Source: Caprella mutica (lineage: Eukaryota; Arthropoda; Malacostraca; Amphipoda; Caprellidae). Taken from it: a stretch of DNA of 64,000 bases. The notes beneath the pieces are model-generated. The model had not been told where the DNA came from and searched no databases. It saw only the letters and a program-made list of their open reading frames with translations. Position numbers and translations under genes: made by a program. The number at the start of each line of letters is the position of its first letter. Positions within the stretch are counted from its first letter, which is position 1. Below, piece after piece: positions 53,233-64,000 of this stretch. The DNA is taken from assembly GCA_947561585.1 (NCBI GenBank), contig CANNZV010001030.1, positions 1 through 64,000 on the forward strand, given 5' to 3'.

Positions 53233-54737
53233 GTGTCCACTCCCATAATAGAAAACAGAGAAATTATTCTTGGGAGGCCATCCCCTCGGAATATTGGAAA
53301 TGGATACCAAAATGTTCATTCTTCTTCCGTGGACTTTCAGGATTACAGAATATTTGTCACTTTTTATGATGTCGAATATTGCAAGTGAGCGATACTACAA
53401 CACTCTTCATTTTCCTCAATTTGTTAAATACGAGACAACAAAATATAAGAGTAGCTTACCATTTTTTTCATATAAAGAAAATGGGTTGAAATTTAATTAT
53501 TTAAATGAAGGTATAATTTCTAAGTATACTTTTTCCCTGTGTTAAAATTTAGTCAATTATATTAAAAAAATTAAATAACATGTTTAAAGCTCAAGTATTA
53601 AAGTTTACTTTAAAAAAGCGTACAATTCGATTAATTTTTTATTTGTTTTTAAAGTTTTTAATACTCTGTGTGCAACAATTGTACGAAACAATAACCTGAC
53701 GCTGAAGAAGAAGATTGTACACTCATTCTTGATTAAAAATTAAAATTATATAAACAAACAATGCATATTTGACCTTAATTCAAGTTGTTAATTATTATCT
53801 GATTTAAATAAAAATATTTTATACCTCTACCCGAATAATTAATATTGACTCAATTTTACCTACCTAACTGACATCCAAAACATACGGTGTACATTCTTTT
53901 TCTTTGGGCTGAAACTACAGCAAATTGGAAGTAGAACGGATATTAGAGTGTTTTGATTTTCTGTATTCTTTAAACGAAACTATAAAAAATATCCTATTAA
54001 ATTTCACATAGTTTAGAGTAAAATGATGGAAATAATTAAATGCATTGATTGAAACAATAAGAAACTGCTAGGAGGGAACATTCAATTGAATACACATTTA
54101 CAATTTAAATACATAATAAATGAAAAAAAAGCATGACACAAATTTGTCGAAATATCGAAATGTTCATTTTGGGAAAAGTAACAAGTATTAGATGCGTATT
54201 AAATATTGAATTAAAATTTCAATTGGATATTAAAAAAGCATTAAAATACGTTTCTAGAGGAGATAATGATTTTTTTTATTAGTATCCATTATTTTAATTG
54301 GTATCCACGATACCTTCAAGCAACATGGATATGTATACCGAATAGAATATCCAATTAAATTATATAGTTTATATTTTACTCCCTGCAATCAAAATATAGA
54401 ATTACCAATTAAATTTTCATTGCCCCAATAAAATATTTACTAATTTTCATTATAATAATATAATTTTAATTCACATCATTTAAATGGCATTGCATTTAAA
54501 TATAATGTTAATCCGAATGAATAAAAAGCATCAATTTTCTTTGAGCGTCTCAAATGCATCTAAAAAAAACATTTCATCAACAATGAAGTCTGGAAACGTC
54601 CAAAGTTGAGAGAAATTTATGCCTCAAATGGCATTTCGGTACAAAGAAATGCCGGACATTTGCATTTATATGGAATTTAAAAGATTCCATGGCAGCTATT
54701 TAATGCATTGGTGATTGTAAGCTACAGGTACATAATT
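53233..54737. other. 1.5-kb AT-rich segment, no gene recognised
   Basis: A 91-residue plus-strand frame (53270-53545) begins MGGHPLGILEMDTKMFILL; unrecognised and probably chance. At 54297-54345 TTGGTATCCACGATACC and ACATGGATATGTATACC form a decayed copy of the GGTATCC palindrome without transposon ends. Confidence 0.4.
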
Positions 54738-55376
54738 GGTGAGTGGTGAACAGAGTGGTGAGTGGTGAACAGAGTGGTGAGTGGTGAACAGAGTTGTGAG
54801 TGGTGAACAGAGTGGTGAGTGGTGAACAGAGTGGTGAGTGGTGAACTGAGTGGTGAGTGGTGAACAGATTGGTGAGTGGTGAACAGAGTGGTGAGTAGTG
54901 AACAGAGTGGTGAGTGGTGAGTAAATGGTGAGTGGTGAAAAGAGTGGTGAACAGAGTGGTGAGTGGTGAGTAAATGGTGAGTGGTGAACAGAGTGGTGAT
55001 TGGTGACTAAATGCTGAGTGGTGAACAGAATAGTGAGTGGTGAACAGAGTGGTGAGTGGTGAACAGAGTGGTGAGTAAATGGTGAATGGTGAAAAGAGTG
55101 GTGAAAAGAGTGGTGAACAGAGTGGTGAGTAAATGGTGAGTGGTGAACAGAGTGGTGATTGGTGACTAAATGCTGAGTGGTGAACAGAATAGTGAGTGGT
55201 GAACAGAGTGGTGAGTGGTGAACAGAGTGGTGAGTAAATGGTGAATGGTGAAAAGAGTGGTGAACAGAGTGGTGAGTGGTGAGTAAATGGTGAGTGGTGA
55301 ACAGAGTGGTGATTGGTGACTAAATGCTGAGTGGTGAACAGAATAGTGAGTGGTGAACAGAGTGGTGAGTGGTGAG
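54738..55376. repeat. 19-bp array (GAGTGGTGAGTGGTGAACA)
   Basis: About 33 units of mostly 19 bp with shorter forms. A marker word (GATTGGTGACTAAATGCTGA) at 54998, 55157 and 55311 shows higher-order blocks of about 155-159 bp. A 79-residue minus-strand frame is an artefact. Confidence 0.95.
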
Positions 55377-55442
55377 GAAATGAAGATGATATAGTAGGTG
55401 AACAAAATGATTTAGTTCATTTTAATGTATTTCTTCACTCTA

Positions 55443-55619
55443 AAGGTAAGTTCCAAGACATTGGACACTTCCACATATCCGATCATATAAGAAAAAATGC
55501 ATAACTTAGCAATTTAACTTATTGTTTTTATTGATCCCAAGTTAAAATGTTATTAAAGCATATACTTTTTTCTTATATGACCGAAAATGTGGAACTGTCC
55601 GATAATTCGGATCTCACCC
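55443..55619. mobile_element. GGGTAAGTT-family MITE, copy M
   Basis: TA at 55441-55442 and 55620-55621. Left end AAGGTAAGTTCCAAGACATT, right end GATAATTCGGATCTCACCC. Centre has TATTGATCCCAAG only, no palindrome. It lies between two arrays, less than 70 bp from each. Confidence 0.85.
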
Positions 55620-55664
55620 TAAGTATTAACATCGAGTTTTTGATATTAATTTGAAGCAATCTAA

Positions 55665-56041
55665 TAGATCATCACAGATCATCACAGATCATCACAGATC
55701 ATCACAGATCATCACAGATCATCACAGATCATCATAGATCATCACAGATCATCATAGATCATCACATATCATCACAGATCATCACAGATCATCACAGATC
55801 ATCACAGATCATCACATATCATCACAGATCATCACAGATCATCACAGATCATCACAGATCACCACAGATCATCACAGATCACTGCAGATCATCACAGATC
55901 ATCAAAGATCATCACAGATCATCACAGATCATCACAGATCACCACAGATCATCACAGATCACTGCAGATCATCACAGATCATCAAAGATCATCACAGATC
56001 ATCAAAGATCATCACAGATCATCACAGATCATCACAGATCA
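55665..56041. repeat. 10-bp array (AGATCATCAC)
   Basis: About 37 copies in exact 10-bp register; near one DNA helical turn. A short block (ACCACAGATCATCACAGATC then ACTGC) appears twice, at about 55860 and 55940, 80 bp apart. Confidence 0.96.
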
Positions 56042-56583
56042 GTGTATTACAAAGTTGACTGAACTTAAACATTTCTAGCAGATTAAAACTTTTTTCTTCT
56101 TTTGAAATAATAAAATATTTCGATACAAGATTTTCTTCAGAATTAAGTTGATGAGATTGTAAGACATCAAAGTGATGTATATTATGTACTTGTTAGACTT
56201 TTCCTGATTTGATTTACAGTTTATACCCATTTGGAAATATATGGTCGCCTATCGTCAATTTTAATCGATCGATTTAATCAATGGTTTAAAGATCATTTTT
56301 CGATAAATAATTAGACTGAAATACAATTGCAATTTATCCTATAATAAAAAAAAGTATTCGACAGAAAAATAAAACGATGTCTAAATTTTGAAATTTAATA
56401 TTTACCATACTAGGCGATGTAGCGATCACAATTTACCGACTGGGAGCTGTGACTTCTTCAATCGGTTCGATCAGAAATGAAGTTAGAGACTTAGTTAGGG
56501 GCCCTGACTTCGTAACGAAAGGTGTGCATGATTCGAATGGTAAGGAGGTACTTCGAACATTGCTACAGAGTTAGAGGCAAATA
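56042..56583. other. spacer containing old repeat copy 3
   Basis: 56295-56480 shares AATAATTAGACTGAAATACA and ATTGCAATTTAT blocks and a CAATTTACCGACTGG block with 16090-16380. The rest is unique, no gene. Confidence 0.45.
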
Positions 56584-56976
56584 GTCGTATTTCCCTTCAA
56601 ATCGTTTTATGGTCAAATTTCTCCTTAAATCGTATTTTGGTTAAATTTCCCTCTAAATCGTATTTTGGTTAAATTTCCCTCTAAATCGTATTTCGGTAGT
56701 ATTTCTCTCTAAATCGTGTTTTGGTCGAATTTCCTCTAAATCGTATTTTGGTCGAATTTCTTCTAAATCGTATTATGGTCGAATTTCCTCTAAATCGTAT
56801 CTTTGTCGAATTTCCTCTAAATCGTATTTTGGTCGAATTTCCCTCTAAATCGTATTTTGGTCGTTTTCCCTCTAAATCGTATTTTGGTCGTATTTCCATC
56901 GAAATCGTATTTGGTCGAATTTCCCTCTAAATCGTAATTGGTCGAATTACCCTCTAAATCGTATTTTGGTCGAAAT
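56584..56976. repeat. 28-bp array (CTCTAAATCGTATTTTGGTC)
   Basis: About 14 units of 26-29 bp, CTCTAAATCGTATTTTGGTC plus GAATTTCC. Moderately diverged. Frames on both strands are artefacts. Confidence 0.93.
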
Positions 56977-57702
56977 ATAATATTAGACATATTAAATCGT
57001 TAGGATTTATTGTCGTAAATGCCCGACGAAAGATGATGAAATGAAACGATTCTAAATTAATGATTTTTGTAAAGGATTTTTGTTGAACCATGTATTGTCA
57101 TAGATTAATTATCTTCTTAAAAACTGATTATATATAAATATAGTTACCGATTAAAAATCAAAGATCGGTTCATATAATCATTTATCAATTTCCATTGAAA
57201 TCACTTTAATCATATAACTCAGGCTAAGTACACTTCTTATATCAGATCTTCCTTTAAAAACAATGCTCCAATTGAAATAGGTTTCATTTTCCAAGCCCCC
57301 GATAAAGTAGTATGAAAGCAGCGAAATGTTATCTAATCAATATTGGAATTATTACCATTCTTCTTATCCAAGCCTATCTAATTTAAAGACAGAACGTTTC
57401 CGTTCACCATCCACCATTAGATTCAATATCGCAGCCATTGCTTATTATTGGTCGATAGTTATGATAAATACTGCATTCGAAAGCGGTATTTGGATCAGCC
57501 GAAATGTCGATCCGTATCGGCTACGGTGATCAACGGGCCGCCTATTGCGATGCTTCTGTTTTATCCCTCGAGGCATGTAATTTGCATGGTTAGATAGTAG
57601 ATATTATCTATTTCAAGACGTACTATCAGAGAAAAAGATTATTTCTGTTACTATGCACATTTTGAATAGGTGTTAAAGCGTAATAATATAACACAGTAAA
57701 TG
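56977..57702. other. unique segment
   Basis: A 67-residue plus-strand frame (57326-57529) has mixed composition but no recognised family. 57500-57560 is G+C-richer. Confidence 0.35.
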
Positions 57703-57860
57703 GTAACTACCGAGTAATCGGACGGTTCCACATTATCGATCATCGAAGAATAACAATTTATAATTAAACATCTTAACTTGTCATTTTAATCGGTTTTATT
57801 TAATCATTTTAATCCATGATACCTCCAGGTATCATGGATACCGATTAAAATAACGAGTTG
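57703..57860. mobile_element. GGGTAAGTT-family MITE, copy N, left arm plus core only
   Basis: Left arm GGTAACTACCGAGTAATCGG and ACGGTTCCACATTATCGATC, then the core CCATGATACCTCCAGGTATC ATGG at about 57814-57845. No right terminus was found; the expected place continues into unrelated sequence. Confidence 0.7.
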
Positions 57861-58204
57861 AAATATTAAAATAGCTGACCCTATTAAATAGCGAGCTAAA
57901 CTATCAAATCATTTATTTTGGGCCAGAGGGTTAAAAGAAGCTATTGTATCCATGATACAACAAATTTGGTATCCCATTGCCACTGGGTGACACTCTAGTG
58001 ACAGTATTAGGATGCTAAAAAGTGACACGCTACTTCTTGCGTTCACTTAATAGAAGCATTACATCCTCTTCCTTTTCCTCTCTTGCTGCAGAATGTTTTT
58101 TTAAAGCAATAAGGACCAATTCGCCGTCAGTGATTGTCTAACTATTTCTTTTTTCTTTGATTTTCTGCTATTAAACATTTTGTAGCAAAAATGATAACAG
58201 TTGT
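57861..58204. other. spacer
   Basis: TTGTATCCATGATACAA at 57944-57960 is another small perfect palindrome of the same flavour. No gene. Confidence 0.5.
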
Positions 58205-58554
58205 ATAATAGGACTGTTCCACAATCTTTATCAGTCATATAAGAAAGAAGTGTAGAATGATTAGGGTTGTGACCATATGCACTTGAAATCATAGATCTTA
58301 GAATATCATAGACAAAACGAAATGAAATGGTATCGAAGACTATATAACTATGATTTAAAACGATACGATAGTCTTTAATTCAATTCGTCTATAATATCTT
58401 CAGGATCTAAGATTTTAAACGCATATTGTCACAACCCTAATAATGATTATAATGAGCAACAATTAATATAAACAGTTAAATGATAATTATTGCATAATTT
58501 ATTTCTTATATGATCGAAAACGTGAAATAGTCCAATAACACGGAACTAACCCTG
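58205..58554. mobile_element. GGGTAAGTT-family MITE, copy O, interrupted by another MITE
   Basis: Left arm AATAGGACTGTTCCACAATC with TCATATAAGAAAG, right arm CTTATATGATCGAAAACGTG and ACACGGAACTAACCC. Between the arms sits the complete MITE at 58264-58437, so this copy is older than that insertion. The left tip is lost. Confidence 0.8.
58264..58437. mobile_element. GGGTTGTGACAATATGCG MITE, copy 4
   Basis: TA at 58262-58263 and 58438-58439. Ends GGGTTGTGACCATATGC and GCATATTGTCACAACCC. Internally diverged and rearranged relative to copy 1 (the box CTACACCAGTGG is missing). Confidence 0.9.
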
Positions 58555-58984
58555 AAGGGAAATTAACCTATATAATTATATCCTTTTTGAATAAGATTGA
58601 TATAGGTATTTATTTATCATGGCAACTTATGTCTAAAATTCATATCTCAAATAAATAAAATTGAAATCAAAATTGAAAAAATAATTATTTGAAACTAAAT
58701 TTCATCTAAAAAGAAAGAAACTCATCGAAATTCATATCTATATAATTACATACAGTTCAATCTAATGAAAAACAAAAGAAGCATACTTTCTTTTCTTTAA
58801 AATGTAAATATGAATAACTAAAGGTACAGAACACTAATTTCGGTGATATTATAAACCATTCTCTGCGCAGAGGAGCTTTAATCCTTTTAATTAAGGAACA
58901 GAATGACCAAATACACACAGAAGATGGCTAGTATGAAGAAATAGTATCATATTTAAAGCGAAACTAATATTGCATTGGCGCAAA
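58555..58984. other. AT-rich spacer
   Basis: Nothing recognised. Confidence 0.5.
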
Positions 58985-59150
58985 AGACAAGAGCCAATCA
59001 GAGACCAGGAAGTGATATGCACTGATGACGTAACAATTCACTAGCCAATCATAAGACGGAGAATTGGTTAGGTCATCATTTCAAAGGTAGAAATGATAGA
59101 ATAATGTATTGAGGTTGTTATTCATCACAATGTGATATAAACACGGTGAA
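58985..59150 (+). promoter_or_regulatory. promoter-like cluster of CCAAT and CRE words
   Basis: Within about 90 bp lie AGCCAATCAGAG (58991), a CRE-like TGATGACGTAAC (59023), AGCCAATCATAAG (59042) and an inverse CCAAT (AATTGGTTAG, 59062). A TATA-like GATATAAAC follows at 59133-59141. These are established animal promoter elements (NF-Y and CREB/ATF sites), but the words are short and no transcript start or gene is seen; the 32-bp satellite begins about 45 bp after the TATA-like word. Function is inferred only. Confidence 0.3.
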
Positions 59151-59183
59151 TTTTCTACGTCGGTGGAATCTGGACTGTTAGAA

Positions 59184-62100
59184 AAACAGTCAGAGAAAAG
59201 AGTCACTGTGATGATGTACTATCAGAGAAAAGAGTCACTGTGATGATGTACTATCAGAGAAAAGAGTCACTGTGGTGGTGTACTATCAGAGAAAAGAGTC
59301 ACTGTGATGATGTACTATCAGAGAAAAGAGTCACTGTGATGATGTACTAGCAGAGAAAAGAGTCACTGTGATGATGTACTATCAGAGAAATGAGTCAATT
59401 TGATGATGTACTATCAGAGAAAAGAGTCACTGTGATGATGTACTATCAGAGAAAAGAGTCACTGTGATGATGTACTATCAGAGAAAAGAATCACTGTGAT
59501 GAAGTACTATCAGAGAAAAGAGTCACTGTGATGATGTACTATCAGAGAAATGAGTCACTGTGATGATGTACTATCAGAGAAAAGAGTCACTGTGATGATG
59601 TACTAGCAGAGAAAAGAGTCACTGTGATGATGTACTATCAGAGAAAAGAGTCACTTTGATGATGTACTATCAGAGAAAAGAGTCACTGTGATGATGTACT
59701 ATCAGAGAAAAGAGTCACTGTGATGATGTACTATCAGAAAAAAGAGTCACTGTGATGATGTACTATCAGAGAAAAGAGTCACTGTGATGATGTACTATCA
59801 GAGAAAAGAGTCACTGTGATGATGTACTATCAGAGAAAAGAGTCACTGTGATGATGTACTATCAGAGAAAAGAGTCACTGTGATGATGTACTATCAGAGA
59901 AAAGAGTCACTGTGATGATGTACTATCAGAGAAAAGAGTCACTGTGATGTTATACTATCAGAGAAAAGAGTCACTGTGATGATGTACTATCAGAGAAAAG
60001 AGTCACTGTGATGATGTACTATCAGAGAAAAGTGTCACTGTGATGATGTACTATCAGAGAAAAGAGTCACTGTGATGATGTACTATCAGAGAAAAGAGTC
60101 ACTGTGATAATGTACTATCAGAGAAACGAGTCACTGTGATGATGTACTAACAGAGAAAAGAGTCACTGAGATGAGGTACTATCAGAGAAAAGAGTCACTG
60201 TGATGAAGTACTATCAGAGAAAAGAGTCACTGTGATGATGTACTATCAGAGAAAAGAGTCACTGTGATGAAGTACTATCAGAGAAAAGAGTCACTGTGAT
60301 GAAGTACTATCAGAGAAAAGAGTCACTGTGATGAAGTACTATCAGAGAAAAGAATCACTGTGATGATGTACTATCAGAGAAAAGAGTCACTGTGATGAAG
60401 TACTATCAGAGAAAAGAATCACTGTGATGAAGTACTATCAGAGAAAAGAGTCACTGTGATGATGTACTATCAGAGAAAAGAGTCACTGTGATGAAGTACT
60501 ATCAGAGAAAAGAATCACTGTGATGATGTACTATCAGAGAAAAGAGTCACTGTGATGAAGTACTATCAGAGAAAAGAATCACTGTGATGAAGTACTATCA
60601 GAGAAAAGAGTCACTGTGATGAAGTACTATCAGAGAAAAGAATCACTGTGATGAAGTACTATCAGAGAAAAGAGTCACTGTGATGATGTACTATCAGAGA
60701 AAAGAGTCACTGTGATGAAGTACTATCAGAGAAAAGAATCACTGTGATGATGTACTATCAGAGAAAAGAGTCACTGTGATGATGCACTATCAGAGAAAAG
60801 AGTGACTGTGATGATGTACTATCAGAGAAAAGAGTCACTGTGATGATGCACTATCAGAGAAAAGAGTCACTGTGATGATGTACTATCAGAGAAAAGAGTC
60901 ACTGTGATGATGTACTATCAGAGAAAAGAGTCACTGTGATGATGTACTATCAGAGAAAAGAGTCACTGTGATGATGTACTATCAGAGAAAAGAGTCACTG
61001 TGATGATGTACTAGCAGAGAAAAGAGTCACTGTGATGATGTACTATCAGAGAAAAGAGTCACTTTGATGATGTACTATCAGAGAAAAGAGTCACTGTGAT
61101 GATGTACTATCAGAGAAAAGAGTCACTGTGATGATGAACTATCAGAGAAAAGAATCACTGTGATGAAGTACTATCAGAGAAAAGAGTCACTGTGATGATG
61201 TACTATCAGAGAAAAGAGTCACTGTGATGATGTACTATCAGAGAAAAGAGTCACTGTGATGATGTACTATCAGAGAAAAGAGTCACTGTGATGATGTACT
61301 ATCAGAGAAAAGAGTCACTGTGATGATGTACTATCAGAGAAAAGAGTCACTGTGATGATGTACTATCAGAGAAAAGAGTCACTGTGATGATGTACTATCA
61401 GAGAAAAGAGTCACTGTGATGTTATACTGTCAGAGAAAAGAGTCACTGTGATGATGTACTATCAGAGAAAAAAGTCACTGTGATGATGTACTATCAGAGA
61501 AAAGTGTCACTGTGATGATGTACTATCAGAGAAAAGAGTCACTGTGATGATGTACTATCAGAGAAAAGAGTCACTGTGATGATGTACTATCAGAGAAAAG
61601 AGTCACTGTGATGATGTACTAACAGAGAAAAGAGTCACTGAGATGAGGTACTATCAGAGAAAAGAGTCACTGTGATGAAGTACTATCAGAGAAAAGAGTC
61701 ACTGTGATGATGTACTATCAGAGAAAAGAGTCACTGTGATGAAGTACTATCAGAGAAAAGAGTCACTGTGATGAAGTACTATCAGAGAAAAGAGTCACTG
61801 TGATGAAGTACTATCAGAGAAAAGAATCACTGTGATGATGTACTATCAAAGAAAAGAGTCACTGTGATGAAGTACTATCAGAGAAAAGAATCACTGTGAT
61901 GAAGTACTATCAGAGAAAAGAATCACTGTGATGAAGTACTATCAGAGAAAAGAGTCACTGTGATGATGTACTATCAGAGAAAAGAGTCACTGTGATGAAG
62001 TACTATCAGAGAAAAGAATCACTGTGATGATGAACTATCAGAGAAAAGAGTCACTGTGATGATGTACTATCAGAGAAAAGAGTCACTGTGATGATGTACT

Positions 62101-64000
62101 ATCAGGGAAAAAAATCACTGTGATGAAGTACTATCAGAGAAAAGAGTCACTGTGATGATGTACTATCAGAGAAAAGAGTCACTGTGATGATGTACTATCA
62201 GAGAAAAGAGTCACTGTGATGATGTACTATCAGAGAAAAGAGTCACTGTGATGATGTACTATCAGAGAAAAGAGTCACTGTGATGATGTACTATCAGAGA
62301 AAAGAGTCACTGTGATGATGTACTATCAGAGAAAAGAGTCACTGTGATGATGTACTATCAGAGAAAAGAGTCACTGTGATGTTATACTGTCAGAGAAAAG
62401 AGTCACTGTGATGATGTACTATCAGAGAAAAGAGTCACTGTGATGATGTACTATCAGAGAAACGTGTCACTGTGATGATGTACTATCAGAGAAAAGAGTC
62501 ACTGTGATGATGTACTATCAGAGAAAAGAGTCACTGTGATGATGTACTATCAGAGAAAAGAGTCACTGTGATGATGTACTATCAGAGAAAAGAGTCACTG
62601 TGATGATGTACTATCAGAGAAAAGAGTCACTGTGATGATGTACTATCAGAGAAAAGAGTCACTGTGATGATTGTACTATCAGAGAAAAGAGTCACTGTGA
62701 TGATGTACTATCAGAGAAAAGAGTCACTGTGATGATGTACTATCAGAGAAAAGAGTCACTGTGATGATGTACTATCAGAGAAAAGAGTCACTGTGATGAT
62801 GTACTAACAAAGAAAAGAGTCACTGAGATGAGGTACTATCAGAGAAAAGAGTCACTGTGATGAAGTACTATCAGAGAAAAGAGTCACTGTGATGATGTAC
62901 TATCAGAGAAAAGAGTCACTGTGATGAAGTACTATCAGAGAAAAGAGTCACTGTGATGAAGTACTATCAGAGAAAAGAGTCACTGTGATGAAGTACTATC
63001 AGAGAAAAGAATCACTGTGATGATGTACTATCAGAGAAAAGAGTCACTGTGATGAAGTACTATCAGAGAAAAGAGTCACTGTGATGAAGTACTATCAGAG
63101 AAAAGAGTCACTGTGATGATGTACTATCAGAGAAAAGAGTCACTGTGATGAAGTACTATCAGAGAAAAGAATCACTGTGATGAAGTACTATCAGAGAAAA
63201 GAGTCACTGTGATGAAGTACTATCAGAGAAAAGAATCACTGTGATGAAGTACTATCAGAGAAAAGAGTCACTGTGATGAAGTACTATCAGAGAAAAGAAT
63301 CACTGTGATGATGTACTATCAGAGAAAAGAGTCACTGTGATGATGCACTATCAGAGAAAAGAGTCACTGTGATGATGTACTATCAGAGAAAAGAGTCACT
63401 GTGATGATGCACTATCAGAGAAAAGAGTCACTGTGATGATGTACTATCAGAGAAAAGAGTCACTGTGATGATGTACTATCAGAGAAAAGAGTCACTGTGA
63501 TGATGTACTATCAGAGAAAAGAGTCACTAAGATGAGGTACTATCAGAGAAAAGAGTCACTGTGATGAAGTACTATCAGAGAAAAGAGTCACTGTGATGAT
63601 GTACTATCAGAGAAAAGAGTCACTGTGATGAAGTACTATCAGAGAAAAGAGTCACTGTGATGAAGTACTATCAGAGAAAAGAATCACTGTGATGATGTAC
63701 TATCAGAGAAAAGAGTCACTGTGATGAAGTACTATCAGAGAAAAGAATCACTGTGATGAAGTACTATCAGAGAAAAGAGTCACTGTGATGATGTACTATC
63801 AGAGAAAAGAGTCACTGTGATGAAGTACTATCAGAGAAAAGAATCACTGTGATGATGTACTATCAGAGAAAAGAGTCACTGTGATGATGCACTATCAGAG
63901 AAAAGAGTCACTGTGATGATGTACTATCAGAGAAAAGAGCCACTGTGATGATGTACTATCAGGGAAAAGAGTCACTGTGATGATATACTATCAGAGAAAA
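59184..64000. repeat. 32-bp satellite, about 150 copies, runs off the window
   Basis: Exact 32-bp period of TATCAGAGAAAAGAGTCACT plus GTGATGATGTAC. Point variants (GATGAAGTAC, GATGATGCAC, AGAATCACT, GTTATACT, CTAACAG) are shared between distant blocks, revealing duplications of about 1472 bp (46 units) and 960 to 1185 bp. There are no unique spacers between units, so it is not CRISPR-like. Confidence 0.97.

Noticed and set aside
59184..64000. CRISPR array (regular 32-bp repeats)
   Set aside because: Units are directly adjacent with no unique spacers, there are no cas genes, and the context is eukaryotic.

Overview
This window is A+T-rich eukaryotic DNA, almost certainly from an animal and most likely an arthropod; an insect fits best, but that is inference. 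The reasons are the very high density of minisatellites and short inverted-repeat (MITE-type) DNA transposons, a Helitron-like terminus, pogo/Tigger-like and Tc1-like termini, and the absence of operons, Shine-Dalgarno sites or prokaryotic-type genes. I cannot name a species. No complete protein-coding gene, rRNA or tRNA was recognised. Almost every long open frame is an artefact of a tandem array whose unit lacks stop codons on one strand.

Layout. 1-5120 is a 41/35-bp satellite with higher-order structure. 5.1-12.5 kb holds unique AT-rich DNA, three short minisatellites, foldback elements and a 1.5-kb purine-rich pair of arrays. 12.5-22.6 kb is dense in MITEs, nested or tandemly amplified. 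23.4-24.0 kb is a nearly perfect 27-bp array. 24.5-33.3 kb carries more transposons, including a hAT-type element with a visible 8-bp target duplication and a 1.6-kb element with roughly 330-bp GC-rich terminal repeats. 33.4-40.0 kb is an almost continuous cluster of unrelated minisatellites. 40-59 kb alternates foldback elements with short arrays, and 59.2-64.0 kb is a 32-bp satellite that runs off the end of the window. About one third of the window is tandem repeat.

The main biological picture comes from comparing copies inside the window. A MITE family with conserved termini (GGGTAAGTT at the ends, TA targets) occurs at least 15 times, but its centre is not conserved: some copies have a GGTATCCATGATACC palindrome, one a CCTAGTTGACGTCCC hairpin, one a long perfect palindrome around CCCGGG, and some have none. 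The same GGTATCCATGATACC palindrome also sits inside an unrelated terminal-repeat family and free-standing, and units like half of it make up two minisatellites. In several places a transposon terminus has itself been tandemly multiplied. Together these suggest that transposon ends and palindromic cores seed the minisatellites here. This is inference from sequence comparison by eye.

A few short non-repetitive stretches have protein-like translations (for example 14181-14450 and 52600-52798, both minus strand) and could be exons or remnants of unrecognised genes. One CCAAT/CRE-rich segment just upstream of the 32-bp satellite looks promoter-like. Coordinates of repeat edges are approximate to a few bases.
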